Shown here piece after piece: positions 24,455 through 33,002 of a stretch of 43,875 nt of DNA; the stretch's first letter is position 1; every line of letters starts with the position of its first letter. The stretch is from NCBI RefSeq assembly GCF_013522825.1, contig NZ_JAAMQZ010000038.1:1-43875 (forward strand), in the 5' to 3' direction. Both the position numbers and the translations under genes were made by a program. Origin of the DNA: Stutzerimonas stutzeri (GTDB lineage Bacteria > Pseudomonadota > Gammaproteobacteria > Pseudomonadales > Pseudomonadaceae). The notes beneath the pieces were generated by a model. The model was not told the origin of the DNA. It was given only the letters and a program-made list of their open reading frames with translations, and made no database searches.

Positions 24455-25225
24455 ATGACTGACCGCAGCAGCCAACACTGGTATCCCACGGCCGCGTATC
24501 TCTACACGCTGCACCTCGATGGCCCAGCGCTGGCTTGGGAGTATTTGCGCAGGAATCCAAGCTACCGGCGCGACTGGCTACGCCGGCGTCGCAAGCCTGA
24601 TGCGGCGCAGGCCTGGGGCCTGCGCCTGCTGGAAGATCCCGGCCTGGATGCGCGCGACGCACATCCTGCTTGGTTCCCCGATCACGATGCCGTGGTGCAG
24701 CTATACCCCGACGCCGACCCACCACCCGATGCGCATACCTTCGAGTTCTGGCGCATTCCTGGGCGCAAGCAACTGACCCACGACGGCAAGCGCCTGGTGC
24801 TCGTATCGCATTGGCCAGGCTGCTGCGTTCGGCTGGCACTCGCACCCGACCTGGAAGATGGTTCGGCCTATCTCTACGCCACACGCGCCTGCGCCACGCC
24901 CTGTGCGCGCTACCGCACGCTCGCTGCGAAGCTGGATGCGCTATCTGCCGCAACCGTGGCCACGCCTGTGGCAACAGCCCGCTCCCGCCCCACGCCCGCC
25001 GCGCTGCTGGAACTGCATACCTTGCAAGCGCTCGACGCGACCCTCGCGGGAGCCTCCTTGCGCGAGGTGGGCGAAGGTCTGTTCGGCGCGGATGCCGTCG
25101 CGGCCGACTGGCACAAAGACAGTGCATTGCGTGCCCGCGTACGGCGGCTGGTACGCCGCGGCGATGAGCTGATGCACGGCGGCTACCGCCGACTAGCGCA
25201 GCTTCCAATGTTCCCGTCGCATTAG
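24455..25225 (+). CDS. DUF2285 (with DUF6499) regulatory-type protein
   Basis: This 256-residue protein has an N-terminal DUF6499 segment (HWYPTAAYLYTLHLDGPALAWEYLRRN, read in pieces) and a C-terminal DUF2285 region (about 165-245) that looks like a DNA-binding helical domain: LQALDATLAGASLREVGEGLFG, then SALRARVRRLVRRGDELM. Related proteins in ICEs of Mesorhizobium and others are regulators of excision or transfer. A strong ribosome site, AGGGAGG, precedes the start at 24455. It precedes the excisionase-like gene, which fits a regulatory role. Confidence 0.82.
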   Translation: MTDRSSQHWYPTAAYLYTLHLDGPALAWEYLRRNPSYRRDWLRRRRKPDAAQAWGLRLLEDPGLDARDAHPAWFPDHDAVVQLYPDADPPPDAHTFEFWRIPGRKQLTHDGKRLVLVSHWPGCCVRLALAPDLEDGSAYLYATRACATPCARYRTLAAKLDALSAATVATPVATARSRPTPAALLELHTLQALDATLAGASLREVGEGLFGADAVAADWHKDSALRARVRRLVRRGDELMHGGYRRLAQLPMFPSH

Positions 25226-25336
25226 GGGGGACGTTTCTCGACCCGTGCGAATCGTCCCTTAGCAAGAAGCCTTGCTTTCTTGAGAGTGCCTCTATCCGGC
25301 CGCGTGGTGTGGCCGGGCTTGATGGAGGTACATCCC

Positions 25337-25621
25337 ATGCGACCTGCTCCCTCGCGGCCTGCCGCCGCTGCCGTCACTGCGACCTCGCAGCCTCAACGCT
25401 ACCTGACAAACGACGAAGCCGCCGACTACCTGCGGCTGTCGCCGCGCACGCTGGAGAAGCAGCGGGTGATCGGCGGCGGCCCCAAGTTCCGCAAGTTCGG
25501 CCGCCGCGTCATGTACGCGGTGTCCGACCTCGATGCCTGGGCCGACCAGCGCAGCTACGAGGCCACGTCCGATCCCGAATACGCCGAGCGCCACGCGGGC
25601 GACTACCGTGATGGCCGCTGA
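25337..25621 (+). CDS. AlpA/excisionase-like helix-turn-helix protein
   Basis: This 94-residue protein has a MerR-type winged helix found in AlpA and excisionases: YLTNDEAADYLRLSPRTLEK, then GGGPKFRKFGRRVMYAVSDLDAW (residues about 24-70). It may act as the recombination directionality factor or as a regulator of repA. The start at 25337 is preceded by GGAGGTACATCCC. It lies 26 bp before the repA start, the usual place in this ICE family. Confidence 0.87.
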   Translation: MRPAPSRPAAAAVTATSQPQRYLTNDEAADYLRLSPRTLEKQRVIGGGPKFRKFGRRVMYAVSDLDAWADQRSYEATSDPEYAERHAGDYRDGR

Positions 25622-25647
25622 TCGTCGGCGCGTGGGTGGCCTTCGCC

Positions 25648-26493
25648 ATGTCCAGCCCGCCAGGGCAAGCCTTGCCGCAGCGCGAACAGCTCGATCTGTT
25701 CCGCGCGCTGCCGGGCGACATGGCGCCACGCGATTCCCAGGACTTGATGGCCTTTCCGTTCTTCTCGCTTGCCAAGTCGCGGCGCACGGCGCCGATCGAC
25801 TTCCGCAGCGGGAACGTCACCATTCGCGTGGAAGGCACGCAGGAGCACGGCATCGCAACGATATGGGATGCCGACGTGCTGATATGGGCCGCCTCGCAGA
25901 TCGTGGAGGCGCGCGACGCGGGCCTGCGCCCGTCGCGCTGGATACGCGCCACGCCTTACGAGATTTTGCGCTTCATCGGGCGCGGCACGTCCCTCAACGA
26001 CTACCAGCGCCTGAAGGCCGCCCTCGACCGGCTGCAATCGACCACGGTGGCCACGTCCATCCGCGAAACCACGGGAAGGCGCTTGCATCGCTTCTCGTGG
26101 ATCAACGAGTGGAAGGAACTCGCCGACGCCAGCGGCACCCCGCTGGGCATCGAGCTGATCTTGCCGGACTGGTTCTATGCCGGCGTGCTCGACGCCGCCC
26201 TGGTGCTGACCATCGACCCGGCCTATTTCCGCTTGAAGGGCGGTATCGAACGCTGGCTGTACCGCCTGGTGCGCAAGCATGGCGGGCGGCAGGAGCACGG
26301 CTGGCAATTCGACTTCCGACACCTGTACCGCAAATCCGGCAGCGCGGCCCGCTTCTCGGACTTCGCCTACGACGTGCGCGCCCTGGTGGCGCGGCAGTCG
26401 TTGCCCGGCTACGTCCTCGGCATCGAGCGGATGCCGGACGACAACACCGAGCTGCTGACCTTCCGGCCCGTGCCGCACGCGGCACGGGGATAA
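25648..26493 (+). CDS. repA: ICE replication initiator protein A (RPA family)
   Basis: This 281-residue protein matches the replication initiator protein A family. Signatures include MAFPFFSLAKSRRTAPIDF, then DADVLIWAASQIVEA, RATPYEILRFIGRGT, YQRLKAALDRLQSTTV and the LIYR-like WLYRLVRKHGG. It probably starts replication of the excised circular ICE, helping its maintenance. The start at 25648 is the usual family start; 25636 is an in-frame alternative. Three direct repeats follow the gene at 26518-26582. A 22-bp near-palindrome with 10-bp arms (26467-26488) lies at its very end. Confidence 0.9.
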   Translation: MSSPPGQALPQREQLDLFRALPGDMAPRDSQDLMAFPFFSLAKSRRTAPIDFRSGNVTIRVEGTQEHGIATIWDADVLIWAASQIVEARDAGLRPSRWIRATPYEILRFIGRGTSLNDYQRLKAALDRLQSTTVATSIRETTGRRLHRFSWINEWKELADASGTPLGIELILPDWFYAGVLDAALVLTIDPAYFRLKGGIERWLYRLVRKHGGRQEHGWQFDFRHLYRKSGSAARFSDFAYDVRALVARQSLPGYVLGIERMPDDNTELLTFRPVPHAARG

Positions 26494-26517
26494 CTGCGGG
26501 AGAACCTGTGGACGGCC

Positions 26518-26582
26518 TCGTGCTATCAGGAGTACCGGGTATCGTGCTATCAGGAGTACGACCCTCGTGCTATCAGGAGTAC
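26518..26582 (+). repeat. Three 18-bp direct repeats between repA and parA, probable ICE iterons
   Basis: TCGTGCTATCAGGAGTAC occurs without change at 26518-26535, 26542-26559 and 26565-26582, spaced 24 and 23 bp. The copies start 24 bp after the repA stop and are followed by an AT-rich stretch (26629-26660). The layout is that of initiator-binding iterons, so this is a candidate origin for the ICE. The repeats are visible; the origin function is inference. Confidence 0.8.
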
Positions 26583-26668
26583 GAAAACGCCGGAAAGCCA
26601 ACAACGGCGCGGGTTTGCGTTCCCTCTAACTTACCTAACAAGAAATACATAACTTTTAGTAGAAGCGC

Positions 26669-26697
26669 GCCGTTTCGGTGGACAACCACGAAACGGC
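26669..26697. promoter_or_regulatory. Inverted repeat before the ICE parA gene
   Basis: GCCGTTTCGGTGG and CCACGAAACGGC form arms that are perfect except for one extra base, around ACAA. The element lies 38 bp before the parA start. It may be an operator or the centromere-like site of the ICE partition genes. Confidence 0.55.
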
Positions 26698-26734
26698 ACG
26701 GCCAGGCCGGCTTTCCAGCTCGGAGGGCCGCGCC

Positions 26735-27373
26735 ATGATCTTCGCGTTTCTCAACCAGAAAGGCGGCGTCGGCAAGACCACGCTCGCCACGCACATCGCC
26801 GGCGAACTGGCGATGCGCGGCCTGCATGTCATCCTGCTGGATGCCGACCCGCAGGGGTCATCGCTCGACTGGACGCAGCGGCGTAGCCAGCAGGGCCTGC
26901 CCCGTCTGTTCAGCGCCGTGGGCCTTGCCCGCGAAACGCTGCATCAGGAAGCGCCAGAACTCGCCAGGCGGGCCGATCACATCATCATCGACGGCCCGCC
27001 GCGCATCGCCGCCCTCGCGCGTTCCGCGCTGCTGGCGGCCGAGCGCGTGCTGATCCCCGTGCAGCCCAGCCCCTACGACGTATGGGCTTCTGCCGAGATG
27101 GTCGCACTGATCCGCGAAGCACAGGTGTTCCGGCCAGCGCTGCGCGCGGCCTTCGTCATCAACCGGCGCGTCAGCACCACCATCATCGGCAGGGAGGCAC
27201 GGCAATCGCTGGCCGAACAGCCGCTGCCCGCGCTGCGCTCGGAGATCCACCAGCGCATCGTCTTTGCCGACAGCGTAGCCGCTGGCCGGCTCGCCCGCGA
27301 AACCGCGCCCGACAGCGCCGCTGCCCGCGAGATCGCCGCGCTCACCGACGAACTGCTGCGGTGGCCGACATGA
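26735..27373 (+). CDS. parA: ICE ParA family partition ATPase
   Basis: This 212-residue ParA/MinD-type ATPase has the deviant Walker A motif NQKGGVGKTTLA at residues 7-18, then LLDADPQGSSLDW and IIIDGPPRI. It is a short ParA without the N-terminal DNA-binding domain seen in the plasmid ParA, as in type Ib systems. It should stabilise the ICE or its excised circle. The start at 26735 follows GGAGGGCCGCGCC. It overlaps the next small gene by four bases, and that gene may encode its DNA-binding partner. Confidence 0.93.
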   Translation: MIFAFLNQKGGVGKTTLATHIAGELAMRGLHVILLDADPQGSSLDWTQRRSQQGLPRLFSAVGLARETLHQEAPELARRADHIIIDGPPRIAALARSALLAAERVLIPVQPSPYDVWASAEMVALIREAQVFRPALRAAFVINRRVSTTIIGREARQSLAEQPLPALRSEIHQRIVFADSVAAGRLARETAPDSAAAREIAALTDELLRWPT

Positions 27374-27633
27374 CTGGGAAGCCACCACCACGCAGCAAGC
27401 GCGTCGGCATCGGTGCGCGTCCCCCAGCGAATCCGCACGCCGAAGCGTGGATTCGCCAGGGCGACGCAGATGCCGTGCAGAAAGGCGACCTCTACACCGC
27501 TCGACTGACGCTCGACATCACGCCCGCCATGCGGGCGCGCATCAAGGTGTCGGCCTTCACGCGAGGCGTGACCGTAGCCGAACTGCTGCGCGACCTGCTG
27601 GAGCGGGAGTTTCCCCCGGAGGGCACGCCGTGA
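27370..27633 (+). CDS. Small ParA-partner candidate with ribbon-helix-helix-like end
   Basis: This 87-residue protein starts inside the parA stop (ATGA overlap), so the two are coupled. The N-terminal third is basic and proline-rich. The C-terminal half (YTARLTLDITPAMRARIKVS, then FTRGVTVAELLRDLLEREFP) has a beta strand followed by two helices, as in ribbon-helix-helix DNA-binding proteins. Type Ib partition systems pair a short ParA with such a small protein (ParG-like), so this may be the centromere-binding partner. That is inference from order and fold. Confidence 0.7.
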   Translation: MTGKPPPRSKRVGIGARPPANPHAEAWIRQGDADAVQKGDLYTARLTLDITPAMRARIKVSAFTRGVTVAELLRDLLEREFPPEGTP

Positions 27634-28187
27634 ACGCATCCGCTTCGACCGCCCACACCCCCAAAGCAAGTGCGCCCACGGCTGCGCCGCCGCCGGCGCC
27701 TTCGACACTCGCCGGCCAGGCCGGCAACGTGCCGCTGACGCGCGTGGCGCTGGCCTACATCGAACCGCGCTTCAAGCTCTACCTGCGCTTCGGCGAACCG
27801 GCGCGCACGCTCCAGCTCGACCGCTGGCGGCGCTGCGCCGTGTTCCTGCCGAACGCGGTTCTGTGCCGCATCCGTTGGCAGGCCAACGACTACGGCACGA
27901 TCCGCTGGCAGCTCATGGTGATGCAGACCGCCACGCCGCTGGACGCCGTGCAGCGCATCCCCGGCGTGCAGCCGGGCGCGCGTCTGCTGCTGCACGCCGA
28001 AGGCGATGCCAACGTGCGCGCCGTGCTGGAACGCATCGACGGCATCGAGGCGCTGGGCATCGCAGCCGCAGACACATCGCCCGCGTACTGGCGCACGCTC
28101 GCGAACCGGCTCGCAGCGCGCTCGGCGCTACCCACATACACCGCAGAACGGCACGCCGCCTGGCTGGCCGGGAGGGCATTGCCATGA
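27630..28187 (+). CDS. DUF2840 family protein
   Basis: This 185-residue protein matches DUF2840, with LTRVALAYIEPRFKLYLRFG, LDRWRRCAVFLPNAVLCRIRWQANDYGT and a C-terminal helical part. The family is restricted to ICEs and plasmids of this kind and has no known activity. The GTG start overlaps the previous stop, and its end overlaps the traF start, so it belongs to a coupled set parA, small gene, DUF2840, traF. Confidence 0.87.
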   Translation: MNASASTAHTPKASAPTAAPPPAPSTLAGQAGNVPLTRVALAYIEPRFKLYLRFGEPARTLQLDRWRRCAVFLPNAVLCRIRWQANDYGTIRWQLMVMQTATPLDAVQRIPGVQPGARLLLHAEGDANVRAVLERIDGIEALGIAAADTSPAYWRTLANRLAARSALPTYTAERHAAWLAGRALP

Positions 28188-28771
28188 CCACGATTTCCAC
28201 GACCGGCCCCGTGCCGCATCCTCGCTCGCGCCTGCGCGCTCGCCTCGTGCTGGCAGGCTTCGCCACCGTCGGCCTCGCTGCGCTGGCCTGGGCGGCGTTC
28301 GTGCAGCCCCTGCCGCGAATGGCCTACAACCCGTCCGACAGCGTGGCGGTCGGTTGGTATCGCATCGAACCGTTCGACCCGCGCACCGCCTCGCGGCCAC
28401 GTCCGCTGTCCGTGGACAGCATCGTGCTGATGCCGCTGCCCGACAGGGCCGCCATGCTGGCTGCGCAGCGCGGCTACCTGCCGACCCGCGTTCCGCTGCT
28501 CAAACGTGTGGGCGCAGTCGCGCCACAACACGTTTGCATCGTCGCCGGCCAGGTTCGCATCGACGGCGTGCCGGTGGCCGCCGCCCTGCCTGCCGACCGG
28601 CTGGGCCGGCCGCTGCCATCCTTGCAGCTTTGCCGCCGTCTCCAACCGGGCGAACTGTTCCTGTTGAGCGCGACCAACCCGGCGTCGTTCGACAGCCGCT
28701 ATTTCGGGCCGGTCAGCGCGTTCGCCGTGATCGGCGTTGCGCATCCGATCTGGCTGGAGACACGTCCATGA
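28184..28771 (+). CDS. traF: TraF-like S26 signal peptidase of conjugation
   Basis: This 195-residue protein is a conjugation-specific serine protease of family S26. In RP4 the homologue TraF cyclises the pilin TrbC. It has one N-terminal membrane segment (residues about 20-41), a catalytic serine motif YNPSDSVAVGWYRI (Ser53) and a lysine at PLLKRVGA (Lys107), which form the Ser-Lys dyad. The C-terminal half includes the LSATNPASFDSRYFGPV segment typical of the family. It overlaps DUF2840 by four bases. Its pilin substrate should lie in the trb cluster outside the window. Confidence 0.92.
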   Translation: MTTISTTGPVPHPRSRLRARLVLAGFATVGLAALAWAAFVQPLPRMAYNPSDSVAVGWYRIEPFDPRTASRPRPLSVDSIVLMPLPDRAAMLAAQRGYLPTRVPLLKRVGAVAPQHVCIVAGQVRIDGVPVAAALPADRLGRPLPSLQLCRRLQPGELFLLSATNPASFDSRYFGPVSAFAVIGVAHPIWLETRP

Positions 28772-29219
28772 TGGCCGCCGATTCGCTGCACTTTGCCGCG
28801 CCTCTCATCGTGCCATCGGGCATGTCGTTCTACTGTTCGTCGCCGTGTCGTCGCGCGTGCAGTGCGGGTGCATTCGCACCGCACTTCGCGCTGCCTTCGG
28901 CGCAGCCGCCCAACGTGCAGGCGTCTTGCCTCGAACGCGCCTGGCCTGCGGCCATTGGCGTGTTCGCCGGCGGGCTGGCTGCTCGTGCAGCAGCGCCGCC
29001 GGGCCGCCGATGCCCGGAGCGGGAGCGAGGGGCAAAGGCGGAAGGCAAGACAAAAGGGTTCGGCACTCTGCCGCCCGCAAAGCCAGTCTGCACGTGGGGG
29101 TGGCGCGGCACGGCGCGGCTTCGCCGCCGTGCCGCGTGGGGCGCGAGGCACGCGCCGATGCAGGCATGTCCGCGTGCTTCGCACGCTCGGACACGCCGGA
29201 GCTTGCAGGGAGCACAGCC
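28772..29219. other. Hairpin-rich leader between traF and relaxase, oriT candidate
   Basis: A frame starting at 28768, overlapping the traF stop, stays open to 29223 and a longer open frame runs into the relaxase, but neither encodes a recognisable protein. At 29104-29115 and 29125-29136 a perfect 12-bp stem occurs, and a second, slightly bulged hairpin lies at 29166-29194. The transfer origin of such elements often lies near the relaxase, so this is the best oriT candidate in the window. Neither the nick site nor the gene status can be shown. Confidence 0.45.
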
Positions 29220-31223
29220 ATGACCGACCGCGGCGACCATGATTTCTGGGTGCGCCCTGGCGCGCCGAAGAACCGAGGCAAAGGCCAGGGCCAGAGCTTC
29301 GTTTCCAAGGTGCTCAAGCAGGCTGGCAAGGCCAGCGGCGGCAAGTCGGCGGTGCGCCGTCCTACCGCTGGCGGGAGCGGCCAGCACGCCGGCCAGCGGC
29401 CCGGCTCACGGCTTGGACGCGGCCATACGGCGGCGCGCTTCGCAGGCGCAAAGCTGACCCCTATGTCACGGCGCGTGACCATCAAGACGCTGCTGGTCAA
29501 CCAGCGCAACGCCAGTCCGCAGTCGCTCGCCAAGCACCTGCGCTACATCGAGCGCGACGGTGCCGGCCGGAACGGCGAGCCGGGCCGTGCCTACGGGCCG
29601 CAGACCGACGAAGCCGACCTCGATGCCTTCAAGGAACGCTGCCAGGACGACCGACATCATTTCCGCTTCATCGTCTCACCTGAAGACAGTGCGGAGCTGG
29701 ACGACCTGCGCACCTACACCCGGCACCTGATGAACCGGATGGAGGCCGACCTGGGGACGCGGCTGGATTGGGTGGCGGTCGATCACTGGAACACCGACAA
29801 CCCGCACACGCACCTGATCGTGCGCGGACGCGACGATACCGGCAAAGACCTCATCATCGCGGGCGACTACATCGCCCACGGCTTCCGCCATCGCGCCGCC
29901 GAGCTGGCGACGGAATGGCTGGGGCCGCGCACCGAACTGGAGATCCAGCAGACCTTGCAGCGCGAGGTGGAGCAAGAGCGGTGGACGAGCCTCGACCGCA
30001 CGTTGCAGCGCGAGGCCGGCGAGGATGGCCGGGTGCAGATCGAACGCTTCAACGAACCCCGGCTGCAACGCCAGCGCCTGCTGCTGATCGGCCGCCTGCA
30101 ACACTTGCAGCGCCTGGGCCTGGCCGACGAGGTGCAGCCCGGCACCTGGGCCGTCCATGCGGACGCGGAGAAGACCTTGCGTGCCCTGGGCGAGCGTGGC
30201 GACATCATCCGAACGATGCAGCGGGCCATGAGCGGCAAGCCTCGCGAGCTGGCGGTGTTCGAGCCGGGCGACGACGGCCGCACTATCGTCGGTCGCGTGG
30301 CTGCTAAGGGTCTGGCCGACGAGCTGCACGACCGCGGCTATCTGGTCATCGACGGGTTGGACGGCAAAGCCCACTACGTCGCGTTGGACGCCCGCGACGA
30401 GCTGGCGAACTATCCCATCGGCGCGGTGGTGGAGGTACGCGGTTCCGCCGAGGTGCGGGCGGCCGACAAGAACATCGCCACGCTGGCGAGCAATGGCCTG
30501 TACCGCACCGATCACCACCTGGCGATCGAGCAAGGCCGAGCCAAGCCCGGCCGCGACCCGCAAGAGGCTGTGGCGGCCCATATCCGCCGGCTGGAAGCCC
30601 TACGGCGGGCCGGCATCGTGGAGCGCGTGGCCGAGGGGTTATGGAAGGTGCCGGACGACTTGGCCGAGCGTGGCCGCCAGTACGACGCGCAGCGGCTGGG
30701 CGGCGTGGCGGTCGAACTGAAATCGCATCTGCCGATTGAACGGCAGGCCCGCGTCATCGGCGCGACCTGGCTGGATCAGCAGTTGATCGGCGGCGGCAAG
30801 GGACTGGGCGACCTGGGCTTTGGCGGCGATGCTAGGCAAGCCTTGCAGCAGCGCGCCGACTTCCTCGAAGAACAGGGGCTGGCCCAGCGGCGCGGGCAGC
30901 GGCTGATTCTCTCCCGGAATCTGCTGGAAACGCTGCGCAATCGGGAGCTGGCGCAGGCCGCCCAGCACATTGCCGCCGATAGCGGATTGGAGCATCGGCA
31001 CGTCACAGACGGGCAGCGCGTAGCCGGCATCTACCGGCGCTCGGTCATGCTCGCCAGCGGTCGCTATGCGCTGCTCGATGACGGCATGGGATTCAGTCTG
31101 GTGCCTTGGCGGCCGATAATCGAGCCACGACTGGGGCAGCAGATCGCCGCGACTGTACGCGGCGGCGGTGTGTCATGGGAGGTTGGACGGCAAAGAGGTC
31201 CTGGGATTGGATCGGGGCCGTAG
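29220..31223 (+). CDS. Conjugative relaxase, DUF3363/VirD2-like
   Basis: This 667-residue relaxase should nick oriT, stay attached to the 5' end and pilot the strand during transfer. The basic N-terminus (residues 1-85) precedes the relaxase domain: PQSLAKHLRYIERDG, then HHFRFIVSPEDSAELDDLRTY and the metal-binding HWNTDNPHTH motif at 189-198. The rest forms the DUF3363 region. The start at 29220 follows GCAGGGAGC. It ends normally, and the typical next genes (traG, trb cluster) are displaced by the cargo on the opposite strand. Confidence 0.9.
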   Translation: MTDRGDHDFWVRPGAPKNRGKGQGQSFVSKVLKQAGKASGGKSAVRRPTAGGSGQHAGQRPGSRLGRGHTAARFAGAKLTPMSRRVTIKTLLVNQRNASPQSLAKHLRYIERDGAGRNGEPGRAYGPQTDEADLDAFKERCQDDRHHFRFIVSPEDSAELDDLRTYTRHLMNRMEADLGTRLDWVAVDHWNTDNPHTHLIVRGRDDTGKDLIIAGDYIAHGFRHRAAELATEWLGPRTELEIQQTLQREVEQERWTSLDRTLQREAGEDGRVQIERFNEPRLQRQRLLLIGRLQHLQRLGLADEVQPGTWAVHADAEKTLRALGERGDIIRTMQRAMSGKPRELAVFEPGDDGRTIVGRVAAKGLADELHDRGYLVIDGLDGKAHYVALDARDELANYPIGAVVEVRGSAEVRAADKNIATLASNGLYRTDHHLAIEQGRAKPGRDPQEAVAAHIRRLEALRRAGIVERVAEGLWKVPDDLAERGRQYDAQRLGGVAVELKSHLPIERQARVIGATWLDQQLIGGGKGLGDLGFGGDARQALQQRADFLEEQGLAQRRGQRLILSRNLLETLRNRELAQAAQHIAADSGLEHRHVTDGQRVAGIYRRSVMLASGRYALLDDGMGFSLVPWRPIIEPRLGQQIAATVRGGGVSWEVGRQRGPGIGSGP

Positions 31224-31289
31224 GCTGTCGTACCGAGTTAAGGTGTCGAGCAGCGTTTTGGCCCTAGCTTCTGTGCTCCGTTAAGACGA

Positions 31290-31985
31290 CTAGTCTGTGC
31301 TTATCGACGACGCTGTGGGTGCATGGTTGCTTGCCAATTCCGGTGCAACTCGCAAACGCGCTGCCCCGACCTGAACTGCCCATTCAACGATCTGCCCGGC
31401 CAATATATCCGTGGCGACACCGAACGCGCTCACCACATCGGCCTCTCGCTTGCTGCCTGTGGCTTGGATTGCTTCGAAGCGTCTACTGGCAATAGCAGTC
31501 CGTTTGGCCGGATCGACCAGTTGCACATCGAGCCGAACCGCGGCGATCGCTTCAGTGCCGCGGTATTCGAGCTGGAACGCCCGCAGCGTACTGCGCAACT
31601 CCATATCGGCGCTCATTGGGGTGCTATCGGTAATCACGGAAGTCGACCGCCCATCGCGCATGAAGGCTTCGACGATTCGGTCACGCAGCAGCACCGGTGC
31701 GGGGTCGGCCCAACGCACTCCTTGCCAAGCCGACAAGCGACCATCGGGCTGCGCAATGAACAGCCGCTCCGAATCCAGGACGCGACTACTCTCAGGGGCG
31801 TAGACGCGCAGCGCCCCGGGTCCCGGAACGGCGCGCGGCGTACTCTCCGCCTGGGCGATGTGATAGTCGGGCAATTTGTAGGTGACCATTGGAGCTGCTT
31901 TGGGAAGCACACTGCACGCGGACAAGCCGAGTACTAGCGTCATAGTCACGGCAGCGACGGGAATCATCCTGGCGGAAGTGTTCAC
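31290..31985 (-). CDS. ABC-type transport auxiliary lipoprotein (PqiC-like)
   Basis: This 231-residue lipoprotein has a lipobox LSAC (Cys24). It matches the PqiC/YmbA-type auxiliary component family (YKLPDYHIAQ after the anchor, APESSRVLDSERLFIAQPDG, then WADPAPVLLRDRIVEAF). It should sit in the outer membrane and work with the MCE protein encoded just upstream. Its ATG overlaps the stop of that gene. It is the last gene of the nine-gene operon and lies convergent to the relaxase. Confidence 0.85.
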   Translation of the reverse strand: MNTSARMIPVAAVTMTLVLGLSACSVLPKAAPMVTYKLPDYHIAQAESTPRAVPGPGALRVYAPESSRVLDSERLFIAQPDGRLSAWQGVRWADPAPVLLRDRIVEAFMRDGRSTSVITDSTPMSADMELRSTLRAFQLEYRGTEAIAAVRLDVQLVDPAKRTAIASRRFEAIQATGSKREADVVSAFGVATDILAGQIVEWAVQVGAARLRVAPELASNHAPTASSISTD

Positions 31986-32911
31986 GGCTTGGTTTCCTCA
32001 ATGTTCTCTCCACCGAGCAGGTATTGCGCCGGATTGCGATCCAGTCGGCGCAGCACGGTGTTTAGATTGGCCAGCGCCTGCTGGAGTTCGTGCATGGCAG
32101 GACCTGTGGCGGCCAAGCCCTGGTTCAGCGATTCCTGATTGTTTTGCAGTAGCGTCTCAACCCTGAAAGCGGCGCGTTCGAGGGATGCCGTTGCATCACG
32201 CGTGTTCACCATGATTTGCTTACCATCGTTATTTAGTAGCAGGTTGGCATCGCGAAGAGTGCTATTTGCTTGGCGCACGGCAGCTGTCGATTCTCTGCTT
32301 GCTTCGGTCAGATTGCTGATTAACGTCGCGATCTCGGCCCTCTGGTCAGCGACCGCGCCCGTGGTCTGTTCAAGATTCACCAGACTGCGGTGCACAAGAG
32401 CCAAATTCTCCTTCGACAGTAACTCCTGCGTGCGCAGCAAGATGCCGTTGAGTGTCGTCATGCTGTTCCCCTCACCGGAGACCAGGGATGCCATCGCCGA
32501 ACGTGGTGCGAGGATCAACGGTTCCTCGTCCTCTCTCCGATCCAGCAATGGCACGTTTGGCCCACCGTCGCTCAACTCGATCACCGCGTTGCCGGTAATT
32601 CCCGTGATGACCAATTCAGCGCGGGTATCCTGCCGGACCGGGATGGTGGCATTGATGCGTACGCGCGCTATCGCCCGCCTTGGGTCTCGCGGTGAAAGAG
32701 AAAGTGCAACGACTTCGCCAATCGTGATTCCGCTGTACTGAACCTGGCTGCCGGGCGTAAGCCCGGTCACTGGCTCATCGAACATAATCCGGTAATACTG
32801 GTAATCGTGGTCGGAACGTGTGTCGCTGAGCCAAAGCGCGAAGCCAATACCAATCGCACCGAGCAGCACGACGAACAGACCAATGAATACATGATGGGCA
32901 CGTGGTTCCAT
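31982..32911 (-). CDS. MlaD-family MCE lipid transport protein
   Basis: This 309-residue periplasmic protein has one N-terminal membrane anchor (residues about 9-28) and an MCE domain (FDEPVTGLTPGSQVQYSGITIGEV, through VRQDTRAELVITGITGNAVIELS). A helical C-terminal half with repeated Asn and Gln follows, longer than in MlaD. MCE proteins form rings that pass lipids between membranes. It lies 91 bp downstream of the ATPase gene and overlaps the lipoprotein gene by four bases. Confidence 0.92.
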   Translation of the reverse strand: MEPRAHHVFIGLFVVLLGAIGIGFALWLSDTRSDHDYQYYRIMFDEPVTGLTPGSQVQYSGITIGEVVALSLSPRDPRRAIARVRINATIPVRQDTRAELVITGITGNAVIELSDGGPNVPLLDRREDEEPLILAPRSAMASLVSGEGNSMTTLNGILLRTQELLSKENLALVHRSLVNLEQTTGAVADQRAEIATLISNLTEASRESTAAVRQANSTLRDANLLLNNDGKQIMVNTRDATASLERAAFRVETLLQNNQESLNQGLAATGPAMHELQQALANLNTVLRRLDRNPAQYLLGGENIEETKP

Positions 32912-33002
32912 GATCAGACCACCTCGTTCTCAGAGTTTAAATATTGCGTGCGCCCAGCCCAATGCGTGCGCGACGGAAGAATGATGCAGATGCGGAGGGG
33001 TT

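Noticed and set aside
28737..29219. Long open frame running into the relaxase, giving an 828-residue protein
   Set aside because: The extra N-terminal part has no protein-like character, overlaps traF and includes hairpins; the relaxase has a good ribosome site and a family-like start at 29220.
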